NCBI GenBank assembly: GCA_016987375.1
Contig: PJRA01000323.1
Location: 1,285,008 to 1,349,007, forward strand
DNA length: 64,000 nt
Reading direction: 5' to 3'
From: Brachionus koreanus
Lineage: Eukaryota; Rotifera; Eurotatoria; Ploima; Brachionidae
The position numbers were made by a program, and so were the translations under genes. Below the pieces are notes generated by a model, which searched no databases, had not been told where the DNA came from, and saw only the letters and a list, made by a program, of their open reading frames with translations. Position 1 is the stretch's first letter. Every line of letters starts with the position of its first letter. Shown in pieces: positions 32,063 through 45,767 of the stretch.

Positions 32063-35000
32063 AAAAATAAATACTGGTTATTTTTAAATTATTTACTGAT
32101 TTATTTAAAGAAATTTACTTATAATTTTATATTAAATATTGATTGAAATATTTATTATACTTATCAATTAATATAAAGTATTGAGTTAATCTTAAAATTT
32201 TTTAATTAAAAAATTTTTTTAGAAAACTTAAATGCTTAAGTAACAAGTCAATAATAAAAATCTAGAAAGAATTTTTTCAAATTTTATTTATTTAAGTCTC
32301 TTACTGTTGAATTTTTAGTAAAAAAGAAAAAAAATTATGGTTAATTGAAGATGCTCAATAAAATTAACACGGAAATGGAACATGACTGATAAAATTTTTA
32401 CCAAAATAGAATTTACATTGCTCCTTTAAAGAATGTTTTTAATGATTTTATTTTCGATAAATAAAAAGTGTTAAAAACAAATAAAATAAATCTGAAAACT
32501 ATCGGCTATGTGATAAAACAATAATAAACTTGGTCTTCTTTCTAAGTATTTTAATTAAATATTTAATCGTTTCTTGCCTCGATATATAGCTGAAAATCAA
32601 ACTAAAAGATATATTTTTTAACACTTTTCATAAATTCCAAAATAATCCTAAAGATTTTAATTAAAATAAAGTACAATAAGCCTTTTTTTATTTCATGAAA
32701 AAATACCGACGTGTTACTTGATCTAATTATTAAAATTGACTCTACTTTTTTTTTAAAGAATAAACCTTAAAAAATAGCTCTTGTTTTTATCTACCGAATA
32801 CTTATTTGAATAAATTTTTGTTGGAACAATCCAACCTTATGTATGCGCAAATTAGCTATGTTTATGTGAAAAGTACTGATAGAAATCAAAGTTGAATTTA
32901 ACTCTATAAATTATGACCATATTTAAATTAAAAAAAGCTAAATTAATTTTTATTGTGGTTGTCTTTTTAATAATCAAATTCAAATAAGTAACGGTATACA
33001 TAAGTAAATTTTAATTTATCTTTTTTTAGCCTTTAATTTGACTAAAAAAAAAAAACATCAACACTTATAAACTTGTGGTGTTCTATAAACTCTGTCTAAG
33101 ACCATTAATTATTTATCTTTTTATATGTGTACAAATTTACAATTTATCAATAATAAAACAAATGTAAATTATTTTTTTTCTCTTTAATTTACGAAGAGTA
33201 AAAAAAATTGGATTTTCTTGCTAAAAAAATTTAGTCATTAATAATTTAAAGAAGAGTCATTTAAAAAACTGTTATTATGATAAGAAATTATGAAATCCAA
33301 AATTGTATCTAGAAATGGCCATTTTTCTTGAATAATGGCATTATTTAAATGATCTGATAATTTTTGTATTAATTAAAAAAATCTATTAAAAAATTTTAAA
33401 TTAATTTTAGATAGAAATTTATTCACAATAAAATATCACTGAAATTTATTTGTAAAAGTGTTCATTTCTTAACTAATCATGAAAGAAAGAAACAAAACCG
33501 ACTTTCTTTTTTCTATTCATTAAAAAAAAATGATTGTTTTTTTCCAAATATCTTTTTAAATAAAATAATTTCAAAAAAGAATAATTAGTTTAAATCTTAA
33601 TTGTATACTTACAATTATTTAAGTCCAAATTGACTTTTAGAATAAACATATTTATTTTGTATTAACTTACTTGTATTTAATTTGAGTGTTCTTTGAATAG
33701 AAAATACTGTGAAATTAAATTAAAACCGAGTGTACTTACGTGCAAAGATTGGTCTTTTAGAATTAAATGAACGATTTAGCTATTTACATTTTAACGTAAC
33801 CTTTAGTAAATATTTGTGGATCGGATTTATCACGGCAATAAAATCGAATTTGCGTGCTAAAAATTTGTATATATTTTAGTGGCAGCAATTAGAAGCGGGT
33901 CAGCAGCGCTTTTTGAGGATTCAATGTTGCTATGACTATAACCTCTAATGATCTATTTGTAAATATTTATTTTGATGTTCATAAAAATGTCAATGTTTAT
34001 CTCTAAGCTTCTAAGGTAAACACTGAAAAAAATAAATTAGATAAGATAAATAATGCTATTTTGAGAGGCTACTAATTTCGATTGACTCGGCTGCACTGAT
34101 CTTAATCACAAAAAGGCCGATTCGAATGCTGAGAACATTCTTTGCGCAATTAAAGCCTCTTGACATTTCTCAATGAGGAGAGCTTCATGTCCTTGTTGAG
34201 AATTTATATCAAGCTAAGTGTCCCGTAACAAACATAAGCTCAATAAACAAAAATAATATTCGCATTGGTATTTTATAATCTAAATGGCTAATTTAAATGC
34301 TTCGGTTTATTGACCTAAATTAATTTTAGGGCCAAATGTTTTTCTAAGCTTGTACTTGAAATTTCCTCCCAAATATTTGTCAATAAGTGTTCTAAAATTT
34401 GGAGCAAATTGCCCTCTTGAACAATTATTGATTTTCCGAATGATTTAGTCGACTTTCCAAGTTCTTTGACCGAAATCCCAAAGACAAATAATTAAATGTG
34501 TTGGCTATGTCCGAGAAATTGTGGATTTTTCAAATCGACCAAACGCCCAAAGGGTGCTATTAATCATGAGCCGATTACTTGATGAAATTTCTAATCAATT
34601 CTAAATAAATTATTTTTTTTCTTCATCAACCGTGCCATTATGTTCTACAAATTGAAATGCTAAATTTATTTTACTTGAAAAATTTTGAAGAAAAAATAAA
34701 TTTGAACACAATTATTTTAAATTTTTGATTTCAGAATTTTGAATGATAAATATTTTTTTTTAATTTGAAAATTTTTATCCTTCATTTAAGATAAAAACTC
34801 AATTGATACGCTATATTTTTCTCTATTCCTTCTTATATTTTATTTTCGTCCAAATAAAGCTTTTGTGATGTTTAGAATAGACTTTTTTTTTATGGCAAAT
34901 GCTTTTAGAATTAGAAAAATAATACAATTATATCTCTAAGCCAATAACTAATGGGATATCCCCAATTGAAATACTATAAAGAAATAAAATAAATAAACCA

Positions 35001-38000
35001 TTAAATTAATAAACAAAGCTATCATTTATATTTAGTTTATAATAGTGATAAATGTTTAAAAATGAATTAGCTTTTTTGTTGTCAAAAAGATCATTCAAAT
35101 AAAAAAAATTGTGTTGACTTCTTGTTGAAAGATCAAGATAATTGTCAAAAATTTTTAATTAAACTATTTTCCATAATTATCTAACTAAGTCTTTGGGTTT
35201 ATGATTTGAGGTTTATGTGATGATAAAAAAGCTAGTCAAGCATTTTGAAACAGTTAGTTGACAACAAAACTGATAATTTTAGTAATGCGATGCGGTAAAT
35301 TTAAAGGCACATGGTTACAAGGTCAAATAATCTAGGTTACAGTTGATAAGGTTTTTAGTTTTCAAAAATTCAAAGGTGGAGTTTTATTTTTTATTTTTAA
35401 TTATAAACAAAACAAGTTAATTAAATTTCGGTATTATTTTTTCAAAGTCATAGAGCGTATTATTGGACATATGTATGCATAAACTTGATTTTGTACATTA
35501 ATATTCATCATATCTTGAATGTTTGATTATTCCGGTGTTTTTTTAATATTCAAAATTAATTTTTGCACTCAAAAAATCAGATAAAAGATTTTCAAAAGTG
35601 TTCAATTTGATCCGGTATCAACAATTGATGTTTTTAATCATCATACAAACCATTATTTGTATATTACATCATTAAAACCGATGCAAATAAAAATAGTAAA
35701 TTGCACAAGATAAGAATCATTAAAATAATAAATAATTGATTAGTTGTTTTCTTTTTGTATCTTAAAAGGATTAAGTTCCCGATCCATTAAATAATATAAA
35801 TGTTATTCTTCCTATTAAATCATGGCAAAATGAAATCATTGATCGCTTTTCAATTTTCTCTTTTTGCTCTAATATTCTAAATGCGTAATTAGATTGCATT
35901 GCTTGTTTTCAATTCAATTTTTTTAAATTGAAAGTTGAAAGAGTTGAAGAGTTTGTAAATTGCAATGCTATGAAAAAAGGCATTTAAAGAATATTCGTGC
36001 AAAAAAGAGCAAATTTACTTTGATTTTATATTTCAATTTAAGGATTCAATCTATAATCAATCTCAAAAATTAATTTTAAATTTAAAATTTAACTTTATTA
36101 ATGCATGAGAAATACAATTTTAAATTTAGTTTTTTCTCCCTATTTTTAAGCGCTTCGTTGATACTTGAATTTCATCTCATGCCAGATACTTTATACCAGC
36201 ACGACAAAAATTTTTGATTGCGTTTAAAGCTACTTATTATTACTTTAATTCCAAAGTACAATGATATAGCTAAGTTTTCCAAAAAAACTGTTGCTAATAT
36301 TGACAAAAAAAATGAGATAGAGACTGTTTAATGACTTTGTTTTAAAAATTAACATTTAGTTTTTACATCAAATTTTATTTTAATTTCAATTTTAAAAGTT
36401 AAATTTTTATTCAATCAACCAAAATAGACAAATAAATAATTATCAAGTTTTTTTTTTAGTAAATTTTCAAGCAATTATCTTTTTAAAACTAATCATTAAA
36501 TTATTTTGTTTATAATATAAATATTAAAAGCTTTTTTCTTTCTATATTTCTTCTAGAAATATAGAAAAAGAAATTCTTTGATAATAGAATTTCAGGCCAA
36601 ATATATAATTTAAATACTGCAAGCTTATTTTCAATTGAAAACTAATTATTATTTTCAACAAATCCTTAAACTCATAAGCAAAACTGATCTAGATTTTTTA
36701 CTGCCTTATAATGACAGTTAAATTTATTATTTTGTATGAAAAAAAGTGTATAAATGAAATTTCATCTTGAATGGTATCCTGTTCTGTCAAGTCCTTTAAA
36801 TTTCATGGTCATGAAGAACAAATTTCTAAATTAGATCTTTAGAAACCCAAGCAAAAAGTATTTATGATTATCTAAATTTTTTAAACAAGCTCGAATATTT
36901 GTTAGCTGAAAAAAAAATTTTATTTTTTCAGTGTAATTAATAAGAATTTTTTTTTAATCTTCGGTGAATAATTTCAAGATTTTTATTTTGGTATTTTAGC
37001 TAAAAATTTATTTCAAAAATATATTCAACACAATTGACTTGCTCACTTTGTTGATAATATCTTTGAGGCTAATAGCATTTGAAAAAGAAAAAAAAACAAT
37101 ATATTTTGCAGTAAAGGTGAATATAAATTTTTTTTAAAAGGTTAGGTTAAATAAATAGATCATTTATATTTGAAAAAACACAAAAAATATCAAATATATT
37201 CAAGAATAAAAAGAAAAAAATCGAAAATTGTTATGTTATAATCCAATTGATTCTTTTTGATATTTTAGAGGTATATTAAAACATCACTCAAGTACTCTTT
37301 AGCTCTTAGTTGATTGACATCTAAGAATTTCGCTTTATTGAATATAGTTCCGATTCCTATTTCAAATAAGAAGTATTAATTAATAATTAATATTTTTTTC
37401 ATTCAATTTGTCATTATTTCTTTTTTATAACAAATCTAAAATGTAAATCTATGAAAATAATTAAGAATAGAATTGATTTTTTTCAATATAAATGCAAAGA
37501 AGCCTAATAATTAAAATTTCTATTGATTTTTAAAATAAAAATTTATTTCATTTTGTCTAATGTTAATATTTGTTGCTTAACAATTCGTTTGTTTATCAAA
37601 CAAAACTATCTCTAGGCATTTGGACCAGGCTTTTGTTTGATTATTAATGCAAAATTAAGACTGTTTAAAATAATTTTTTGGCTTCAATTGTTAGCTAAAT
37701 CTAGGCAAGTATAAAAAAAAATGGTAATTAATTAACTTATTTTTGTTATTTGAAAAAAAATGATTTAAACAGGATTAATGTTGTATTAAATTATAAAAAT
37801 TAGCTAAAATTATTTAAAATTAAAAAAAAATCAATATTATTAATACTCTTTCATACTAAATTTAAATGACTTATTATTTAATCCGGATGGATGGTTATGA
37901 AGGATTTTTCAGTTGAAATAAAACGTAAATTAAAATTTGTCATCAGCACATTCAGATTGCCTATCAATAATTCAATCACGATATTGTCAAAATTAAAATA

Positions 38001-38184
38001 TAAATAATAATGAATTAGAATTGCAAGTAGGCTTTACATTTTTGATCAAAATTGTCAACTAAAATTTAAATAAAAAATAAAATTTGCACTTGAAAAAATT
38101 TTTAATTAAAAAAAATTGCTTTGATAAAATAAAATCAATGAACTAAAAATAAACATATAACAATAAATAAATATAAGAAAAAAA
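32063..38184. other. 6-kb gene-free region between CELSR and the GPR158-like gene
   Basis: No supported coding sequence. Most is A/T-run sequence. Sub-blocks at about 33840-34600 are less repetitive and GC-richer (for example around 34080-34220), compatible with CELSR regulatory DNA. A segment ending at about 34998 (CTATAAAGAAATAAAATAAA) resembles a LINE tail, but too little is left to call it. Confidence 0.4.
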
Positions 38185-41100
38185 CTAATTTGACTCTTCA
38201 ATGGGTCCTAATTTTTTAGCTTTTGAATTATCGATATTGAGAAAAGATTGCGATTCGGCATCATGATTCGATAATACCTTGCTAATTTCGTTTTCAGATG
38301 GCGCATTTTTAGATTTGTAAAATTTTGATTTTTTGTTCTGATAGCCGAAACGAGATTTTTTCTGCAAAAGATGCGGGTTTGCGATTCTCATGCTTAACGA
38401 TCGCATTTCCTCTATCTGTCTGTACAAACGTTGCACCTCTATTTTGAGTTCGCGCTCTTTTTCAGTTTCTTCCTGAACCGAAAAACTTTTTTGGTCACCG
38501 TCTTTGTCATTTACTGTGATACTGTTCAAAAGACCTGGAGTTTGATGAAATGGTTTCTTTCGCGCTACTAATATCGTATAGATCTAAAACAAGAGAATTT
38601 TAAAAATCTAAATACTCTTTGTAATTCTAATCTACTTTGTATGAAAATAAAAGCAATAACATAATCGTAATGGTCAAGTGAATACGAATAAAACTAATTG
38701 TAAATGGAACATAACATGATACTTTAGTATTTTTCAAAAGAACACTTTAAAAAAAATCAATAAAAAATTAAAATTTTTTGCAAAAAAAAATTATCTACTT
38801 GATTAAAATAACAAAGCATAGGACAACACCTTCGTTGAAAATCGCCCAGGTGACTAATTTAGTTTCTTTGAAAGCAATAGAAGCTCTTCTAACTTGAATA
38901 GACAAGACAGCACCCCATAACAAAATGGCAAGTTGGACTAAATGTTTAAAAATGTGTTAAAATAAAGAAATTATTTTGAATTTTTTATTTACAGGCCATT
39001 GATACAAAATTCCATTCTGTAATTGTACAAGTTTCATATTTGAGTCCGAAAGGATCAAGTCTTTGCTCTTCTCTGGGACTGTCGACCCTTCTCAAGGCCC
39101 AAATAATCAAATAAGCGGTGCCGATAGCCATTATTACTCCCAGTCTTTTCATTAAAGACTGGTCTGTTATTTTAATTGTCTTCACACTTCTTACATAAAA
39201 TAATTTGCACTCCCTGAACAAAGAAAATTAATTAAAAAAAAAAAAAATGAAATTTTATTCTATTAACCTCCAAGTCTTAAGAACAAGAGCTCCGTAGGCT
39301 AGCAGAAAGCCCTCCAAATACAACACCTGAGCACCCATACATGTCCAATAATTGGGCTCAAAATACATTGGCAAAATCTCTGAATAGGAAACAATTGCAC
39401 CCAAAAGTACCATAAAAAGCATCCTAGGACTTGATGTCTTAAGAATTTTTTGTGTACTATGATACCATAAAAGGAGGATTAAAACTAGACTAATTAGTAT
39501 GCAAATAAGATTAATGATTAGTGCAGCTCTTTTGTATTGAATTGGAATATCGGTTTTACAAGGCCGATCATCTAAAGAAAAATTAGTTAGACTTAAAAAA
39601 AAACATAATCAAGAGAATGCAAATTTCTAAATCTTAATTTTTTTGAAAAAAAAAAAAAAAATTTTTTAATGTAAATAAATTTTTGTCAAGTAAACGGTCC
39701 CAAAAAAAAAAAGCACTCTACCTTCACAAGTGTCACATCCTTCCGAACATCTTAAGCACGAATATTGGCTTGAATTTGAAATTGGTTTTCTGTAAAAACC
39801 AGGCTTGCATTGACATTTGTATGATCCAAGAACAAAACCTTTACCGGGCTCATTTTTGCACTAATTAATTAAATTTTTTAAAAATTCAAAACTTAAATCA
39901 AATCTTCAAAATATATACTATAGTTGATTCACGATCGCATTTGTCTGTGTTAAAAAATGGATCGTCATATTTTTCCGTAGTGTTGGAATTTTCCTCATCA
40001 TCTTCATTATCACCACACTGTTTTAGATCGAAATTGTTCAACGAAATTGAAATAGACACTACGCCTTTAATATTTCCATTCGCATCAAAAAATGGTACAC
40101 TCACTATGCGATTCCAAATGCCTGACAAACAATCATATGTTATATTCGACACAAATCGAATGTTGTTTAACTCTACTGACAATGGGTAAACAAACTGACT
40201 GTATGCTTTTGCCTGCGACCCATCAAAGCTGTTCTTTAAGTCGTCTGATTTGTATACCCAGTTTGTTTTGGACACATTGATCAATTTGCGATTGTCCGAC
40301 AGCCATTTGTAATACCATTGAAAATTTTTAGTATTCTCCATTATTTGCTTAAAATCTTTGACTTCAATTACTTCGAAAAAAAAAATTAAAAAAAAAATTT
40401 AAACGGTTTTTATTTTTCATTTGTTTACTTAAGATTAAAGTTAATAAAACTTTAAACGGAAGCAATCATATCAATTATTTTAAATTATTTTTTATTAATA
40501 TTTTTGGCATAGATCTTAATATGCAATCAATAATATCCTGATATTTGAGCCTAAAAGCGTTTAAAAACAGGCATAATTTCTCTATTTAAAAAAAACATGT
40601 AAAATTTCCTCATGGCTTACAAACAAGCTCAATATTAGAATAAATAAAATATTATTTTAATTTATTTATTGAATAAAAATCAATAAAACAAAATTTATTG
40701 AACCTAAATATTTTTAAAATTTTAATGCTTACTTCTATTTCTGAGGCTTTTAGTGGCATGAATGATGACACGGCTTTCGCCCGGATTGCGCAAAAAAGCC
40801 ACCTTGGCATCATAAATATTCTCGTATTCGCTTATACTCAGTCTTAGTAAAGTGTATAAATTAAGCTTAGACAAATAGTTTTGATTTTCAATTTTTTGAT
40901 TGAGGATGAAGCCGGTGAGAAGAGCGGCCATGCGTGCCGCCACCATGGCATCATTCTCGAAGTTCTGGTACTCGATGTTAATGGGAAATTCGCAATTTTT
41001 GAACAGCGAACAAATTGAAGTTACACAAAATTTTAGTTGACTGTGACTATTGGCAAGCTTGACTAAATCCAGTATGTCCAAAAAAAGGTTCTTTGTTTCA

Positions 41101-41342
41101 TTTTTTGACGAGCTTCCTACGTTCATCGAATCCATTATTTTGTCCAAAATTTCCAGAATATTGTGGTATTTTTGCACGATTTGTTTTTTTTCGTGCAACG
41201 AGTACGAGCTCGACTCCAGTGAAGAAATGTTGACGCAATTGTCGAATTGATTGACAAGGTCGTCTAGTTGCACCCCTGAACAGTATCGGCTAATGGCCTC
41301 GGTCCGAAGCACCATTAGCAGCAAAATTGCAACTGACAGCAT
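38185..41342 (-). CDS. GPR158: GPR158/GPR179-like orphan class C GPCR with Cache ectodomain, 8 exons
   Basis: Family C receptor related to vertebrate GPR158/179 and Drosophila Smog. Exons: 41342-40733, 40370-39919, 39860-39722, 39571-39268, 39213-38993, 38937-38799, 38744-38636, 38583-38185; all GT-AG, phases match, 790 residues. The ATG at 41342 heads a signal peptide (MLSVAILLLMVLRTEA); an upstream TTG in frame is ignored. Residues about 25-345 form the helical N-part and Cache domain (FQWYYKWLSDNRK, WNRIVSVPFFDANGNIKGVV). Residues 355-400 are the cysteine-rich EGF-like linker (GFVLGSYKCQCKPGFY, CLRCSEGCDTC) typical of this family. Seven TM helices span about 410-657. The tail keeps the conserved RLYRQIEEM and ANPHLLQKK segment but ends at 790, far shorter than vertebrate GPR158 (about 1,200). 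Introns 5 and 6 are 55 and 54 bp. Confidence 0.9.
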
Positions 41343-44300
41343 CTGGCCGAACAATTTTCTCGTCAATTTGTCTCTACTTAAATTGTCTATTCTCCAAGTG
41401 AAATAATTTCAAAAAATTACTTTTTTTTTTATATTTATAAATAAAAAAAATTCCACTTGTTGGTAATTATTTGTTATATTCTGATTTTAGGTGGTGAAAT
41501 AATTTTTTTTCTTTCATTTTGATTAGAAAAAAAAACAAATAATTAAGGTGATTATGATATTGATGCAAAAATTTTCATCAACAATTTCTAATTAAGAAAA
41601 AATAAAATTTATTGAAAAATAAAAATATTTTGTTATTATTGTTGAGAAAATCAAAAATAAAAATAAAAAATCAAAAAATTAAACGCAGCATTAACTTCCG
41701 CTTGTTTAATTAGACTCAATTAGAAATGAATGTAGCTAAATAGCCTAGGCCGCAGGCCCCAATAAAAAACGAAAAAGTTAATAGTTTTCTAAAGTCTCAA
41801 TTGGGAATTTTTCTACTCGGAGAGAGAATTGCATTTAAATGCTTGCCATTAAATAAATACACTTGGGTTACAATATTAAATTATGATTATTTTGCTCTAA
41901 TGCTGTTGCCTGACAAAAAATTTTCCGATTGTTTTTGACAAGTCATTAGCAACTTTTAAAGACACTTGCTTGGCAATATTTAAATTATTGAAATCGATAT
42001 CTAAAAAGCCCTAATCATAAATCATAGGTGTAAATTTTGAGAGAAAGAAAGAGAGAATTAGATTTTTTTATTCTCAATTTTTTTTATTTCTAATTTGGTC
42101 TAATGTGAATGCACCAGGAACATTTATTGTTCCGTTTTTAAAGCGAAAAATATCTAATAAATCAATTTAGTTTTTCTATCTTTCTTTTTCCTTTAGACTT
42201 AATTAAAAAATAATGATTACTGATTCAATAGGGATTCCATATTAAGCAACTAGATCTACTGCTATTAGAATTCTAGTTTATTTGTTTAATTCAATTTGAA
42301 AAGTTCTACACAAAGCAACGCTAAAATCGGATACATAACTTATCTGATCTTAAACAATCTCGAACGAATAATCTAATTTGCATTTGTTTATGGCGCACAA
42401 AGCCATTCATTAGCACCCGCAATTTATAATATCATGTATTGAGGCTTCTTTATGTTCGATCAGGGCCAATAAATGCTAATTAGAGAGCGGCTTATTTTTC
42501 ACTTTTATTTCTTTTTTAAGAGAGATTACTTAACTAATAGTTCTAATGTTTTTTTTTAGATGAGATCTAATTTTGATAATTGATTTTTTAAGCATTGTTT
42601 GAAATAAACGTGTTCACAAGATTAGCAGATTGAGTAAATCAACAAAAGAAGATTAGGGACCCCAAATACAGCACTTAGAAATATCTCATTCTCTAAATTA
42701 AAGGATCAAGATTGCTTTAATTATTGGAATAGGAGCTCGCATCTCTGCTCCTACCTAAACACATTGATTAATCAGAGAAGCGTCGAATTTGCGAACATTT
42801 ATTAAACTGTCAAACAAAATGAGGAAAAATTGTTTTCTAAGGAAAATGAATTTTGTTTTACATCCGAAGTTAAACAAGTTTTGTTTGATATTTGGGCAAT
42901 GATAGGATTTCGTGTTTTCTTTTTCTTTCTCAAATTGATTTTACATCCGAACACCCTGAAATGTTCTATTCCAAGAATTCTCTGTGTATTTTAATCAAAT
43001 GCAAGGAAAAATAGAAAAAAAAACAACTAAAACTATTATGCTAAGTTAAATGCATTCGAGTTAAATTTTAGTTTAATTGGATTTTTTATTTCTTATTCAA
43101 TAGATTTGATTTCTTAATACAACTCATGATGAATTTATCTAATCTTGAGATTTATCTGGAGCGTATGCCTTTTTATCAGCCAGCATTATTCTTTAATATA
43201 AAGCATTCAGAAAAAATTCAAACATTCATTTCTAATTATCAACTCAATAATTTAATTTAAAAGCAATATAATTTCATTTATTTATTTATTTATTGAGCAA
43301 ATATTGGCTTTTTGTGTGCAATTGGCCCGACTTATCACTAGCAACCTATTGAACATTTATTTTTAGAACGAATCTAAATAAAAAAATTCTCATTCATTCT
43401 AAAATATAGACAAAAATTCTCCTGCTGTTTTCTTCTATTTTAAATTTTTTTTTCTTTTTGTCAAAGTCATTAGGATTTTGTTGAACTAAGAACTAATAAA
43501 TGAGCTTAAGATAATAGCTACAAGCATTTATAGACAGCAGCAAGAGTGCTTAATCTATTACAGCACCGAACAAAAAAAAACATTTGTTTGTGTAACTAAG
43601 TTTTTTGACTTGAACAAAACAGTAAAACTTAGCATTTGGTTTTGAGAAACGAATTATTATCTTTCTTTAACAAAAAAAATAAACTTTGGCTCAAATGCTA
43701 GACATTTTTTAATTTAGAAAAATTAACTGCCATTTACTTAAATTATTTGAATTGCAATTAAAATGAAATAAAATAAATACAAGCCATAATTAAGGCTTAA
43801 AAAAAACACAAATAAAAAAATCAAACTTTTTGAGTCTCAAAAGTAAAGTTCAATTTATTTTAATTTGAGAAAAATGAATAAATATTCTATAAAAAGCTCA
43901 TCTATTTTTATAAGTGTTAACAAAAAAAATTCTCTCTTTTTAATATACAAATCTTTTTTTAAAAACTAATTAATTTTAAATATAAAATTATTTTGCTAAA
44001 AATCATTCTTTTTTGTTGTTGTTGTTGACTGATAGTCTAAAAAACTATTTGCGTAAGTAAAGAATCGAATAATTATAATAATAAGTGAAGAAATATTGTA
44101 TAATACATTTTGATAAAAACAAATTTTGGAAAATAATTACTTCTTTTTTTTTTTCCTTTTTTTATTTTACAACAAAGCTGTTTTTTTTCATCAATAAAAT
44201 GATTCGTAGCATTTCGTAACCTTTTTAAAAATGACAAAAACTAAGTCTTCTGTAGAAAAAAAATATTTTCAGAAAAAATAAATAAATTTACTTGATAAAA

Positions 44301-44623
44301 AAAAATAGAAAATAAATTGACTAAAATCTTAAATTTAATTTTTTTTAAATTTAAATTCAAACTTAAAAGTGGATTCGTTTGAGATTTAAAATTTTTATTT
44401 TGATGCTGGGAATTAATTCATAAATCGATTGAAATTTTAACGTCATTAGATCATATTAAATGAAAATCCTCAAGGTTTTAAATTTAGATAAATTTTTATT
44501 TTAAATTGAAATCAAATATATTTAAATGTTAGTAATATTTTCGCCATATATTCTATTGATTTATGTAAATCACCAATTTTAAAATTTTAAAAGAAAATTT
44601 TTTTTTCTAATTCATATAAAAAA
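41343..44623. other. Upstream region of the GPR158-like gene, candidate regulatory DNA
   Basis: No coding sequence. It holds a small GC-rich patch (TAGGCCGCAGGCCCC at about 41745-41760) and a cluster of homeodomain/POU-like words at 42360-42490: ATTTGCAT, TTTATGG, CATTAGCA and CTAATTAGA. Regulatory function is inference only. The plus-strand gene at 44624 starts at the far end, so its promoter is here too. Confidence 0.4.
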
Positions 44624-45767
44624 ATGAAGCCAGAAGTACTTCCTGACTATAATTCAAGTTACACGAATACCAGTAATATAGAAAATGGACTCTTTAGCCA
44701 GCCAGAACTAGATCAACAGCTAAAAAATATAATAAGCTTGATTCAAGTTGGTTTAATTGATCCAAAAGAAAATCCAATAATTATCGGAACGCCTAAAGAT
44801 GATGAATCAGATAAACCAGCCAAATTGTCGGTTTGCGACAAGCTCAAAATTATTGGTATACTCGTATTTTTGATAATAGTGACCGTGGTGGTAACTTTGT
44901 GCATTATTTACATGTTTGGTAAAATAAAATTAGCATTTTTTTACAAAAAATTTTATTCTGATTTTTAAAAGTACCATTTTTTTCAAGAAAGAATAGATCC
45001 CATTATAATATTTCAATGAAGAAATCTTTGACTATTAGTAAAAGTACTGGATTAAATTTTATTATTAAAAATTTTGTATTATTTGTTTTGTTATTTAAGC
45101 ATGCCAGCCATTAGATTTTCAAAGCGAAATTTTTGCTTCTTATTTTGGGCTTTTGCAAATTTCTGGAAAAAAATCCAACAAGTCCAAAGAATGTTTTGGC
45201 TTAATGATAGCTCCCAATAAACTGGTGACTTCAAAAAGTTGTGTGTCTGAATTTGATATTGATTTAGTTTTTGAAAAAGCATCTGAGAACTTTTCTTTCA
45301 GTGTTCTTTTAGGACTGAAAAATTATTCAATAGCAATAGAGTCTTTGAATAAGCATGAAGTTGTCGATATTCTGCCCGTTAGTTTAAATTATTTTTTCAT
45401 ACTTATAAAAATTTTTTTTTAAGTTTAATTTGTTGTCCAATTCTGAAGTGATTGAGGTTGATTTTAAGGAAGGAATAGATGGTAGATACAGCTGTACAAC
45501 AAATTTGACTGTCCCAGATTGTACTCTAGAAGAAGTGATGTGTGTTAATGGTGTTAAAGTCAATGATTCGGTCACAATTGAAAAAATTATCCAAAAAAAC
45601 ACAACCTTCTGCTCAGGTATATTTTTTGAATGTTCTCAAAATTATTGAAATTTTTTTTGATAGAATTGGACCCAATAAATCATTCAGTTTTAAACAGTCA
45701 GCTAGCTTTTGTGCCAATTGGAGATAAAAAATATAAATTTATTGGTTTTTATGGAGATCTTAATTAA
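44624..45767 (+). CDS. Type II membrane protein with degenerate trypsin-like ectodomain, 4 exons
   Basis: Exons: 44624-44918, 45100-45377, 45424-45616, 45664-45767; GT-AG, phases 1, 0 and 1, 289 residues. Residues 1-72 are cytoplasmic and acidic/polar with no signal peptide; one strong TM segment (IIGILVFLIIVTVVVTLCII) at about 75-95. The ectodomain begins CQPLDF and has the shape of a trypsin fold: SYFGLLQISG then ECFGLMIAPNKLVTSKSCV, which lines up with the CGGxLI...VLTAAHC box, but the catalytic His position is Lys/Ser. Later CTLEEVMCVNG and KKYKFIGFYGD resemble the last third of trypsins, without GDSGG. Several N-x-S/T sites are present. I infer a membrane-tethered pseudoprotease; the fold assignment is moderate, since only short motifs support it. 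The structure is certain to be a real gene given intron phases. Confidence 0.6.

Noticed and set aside
41343..41366. TTG-initiated upstream extension of the GPR158-like protein
   Set aside because: The ATG at 41342 begins a clean signal peptide; the extension would bury it and starts with TTG.
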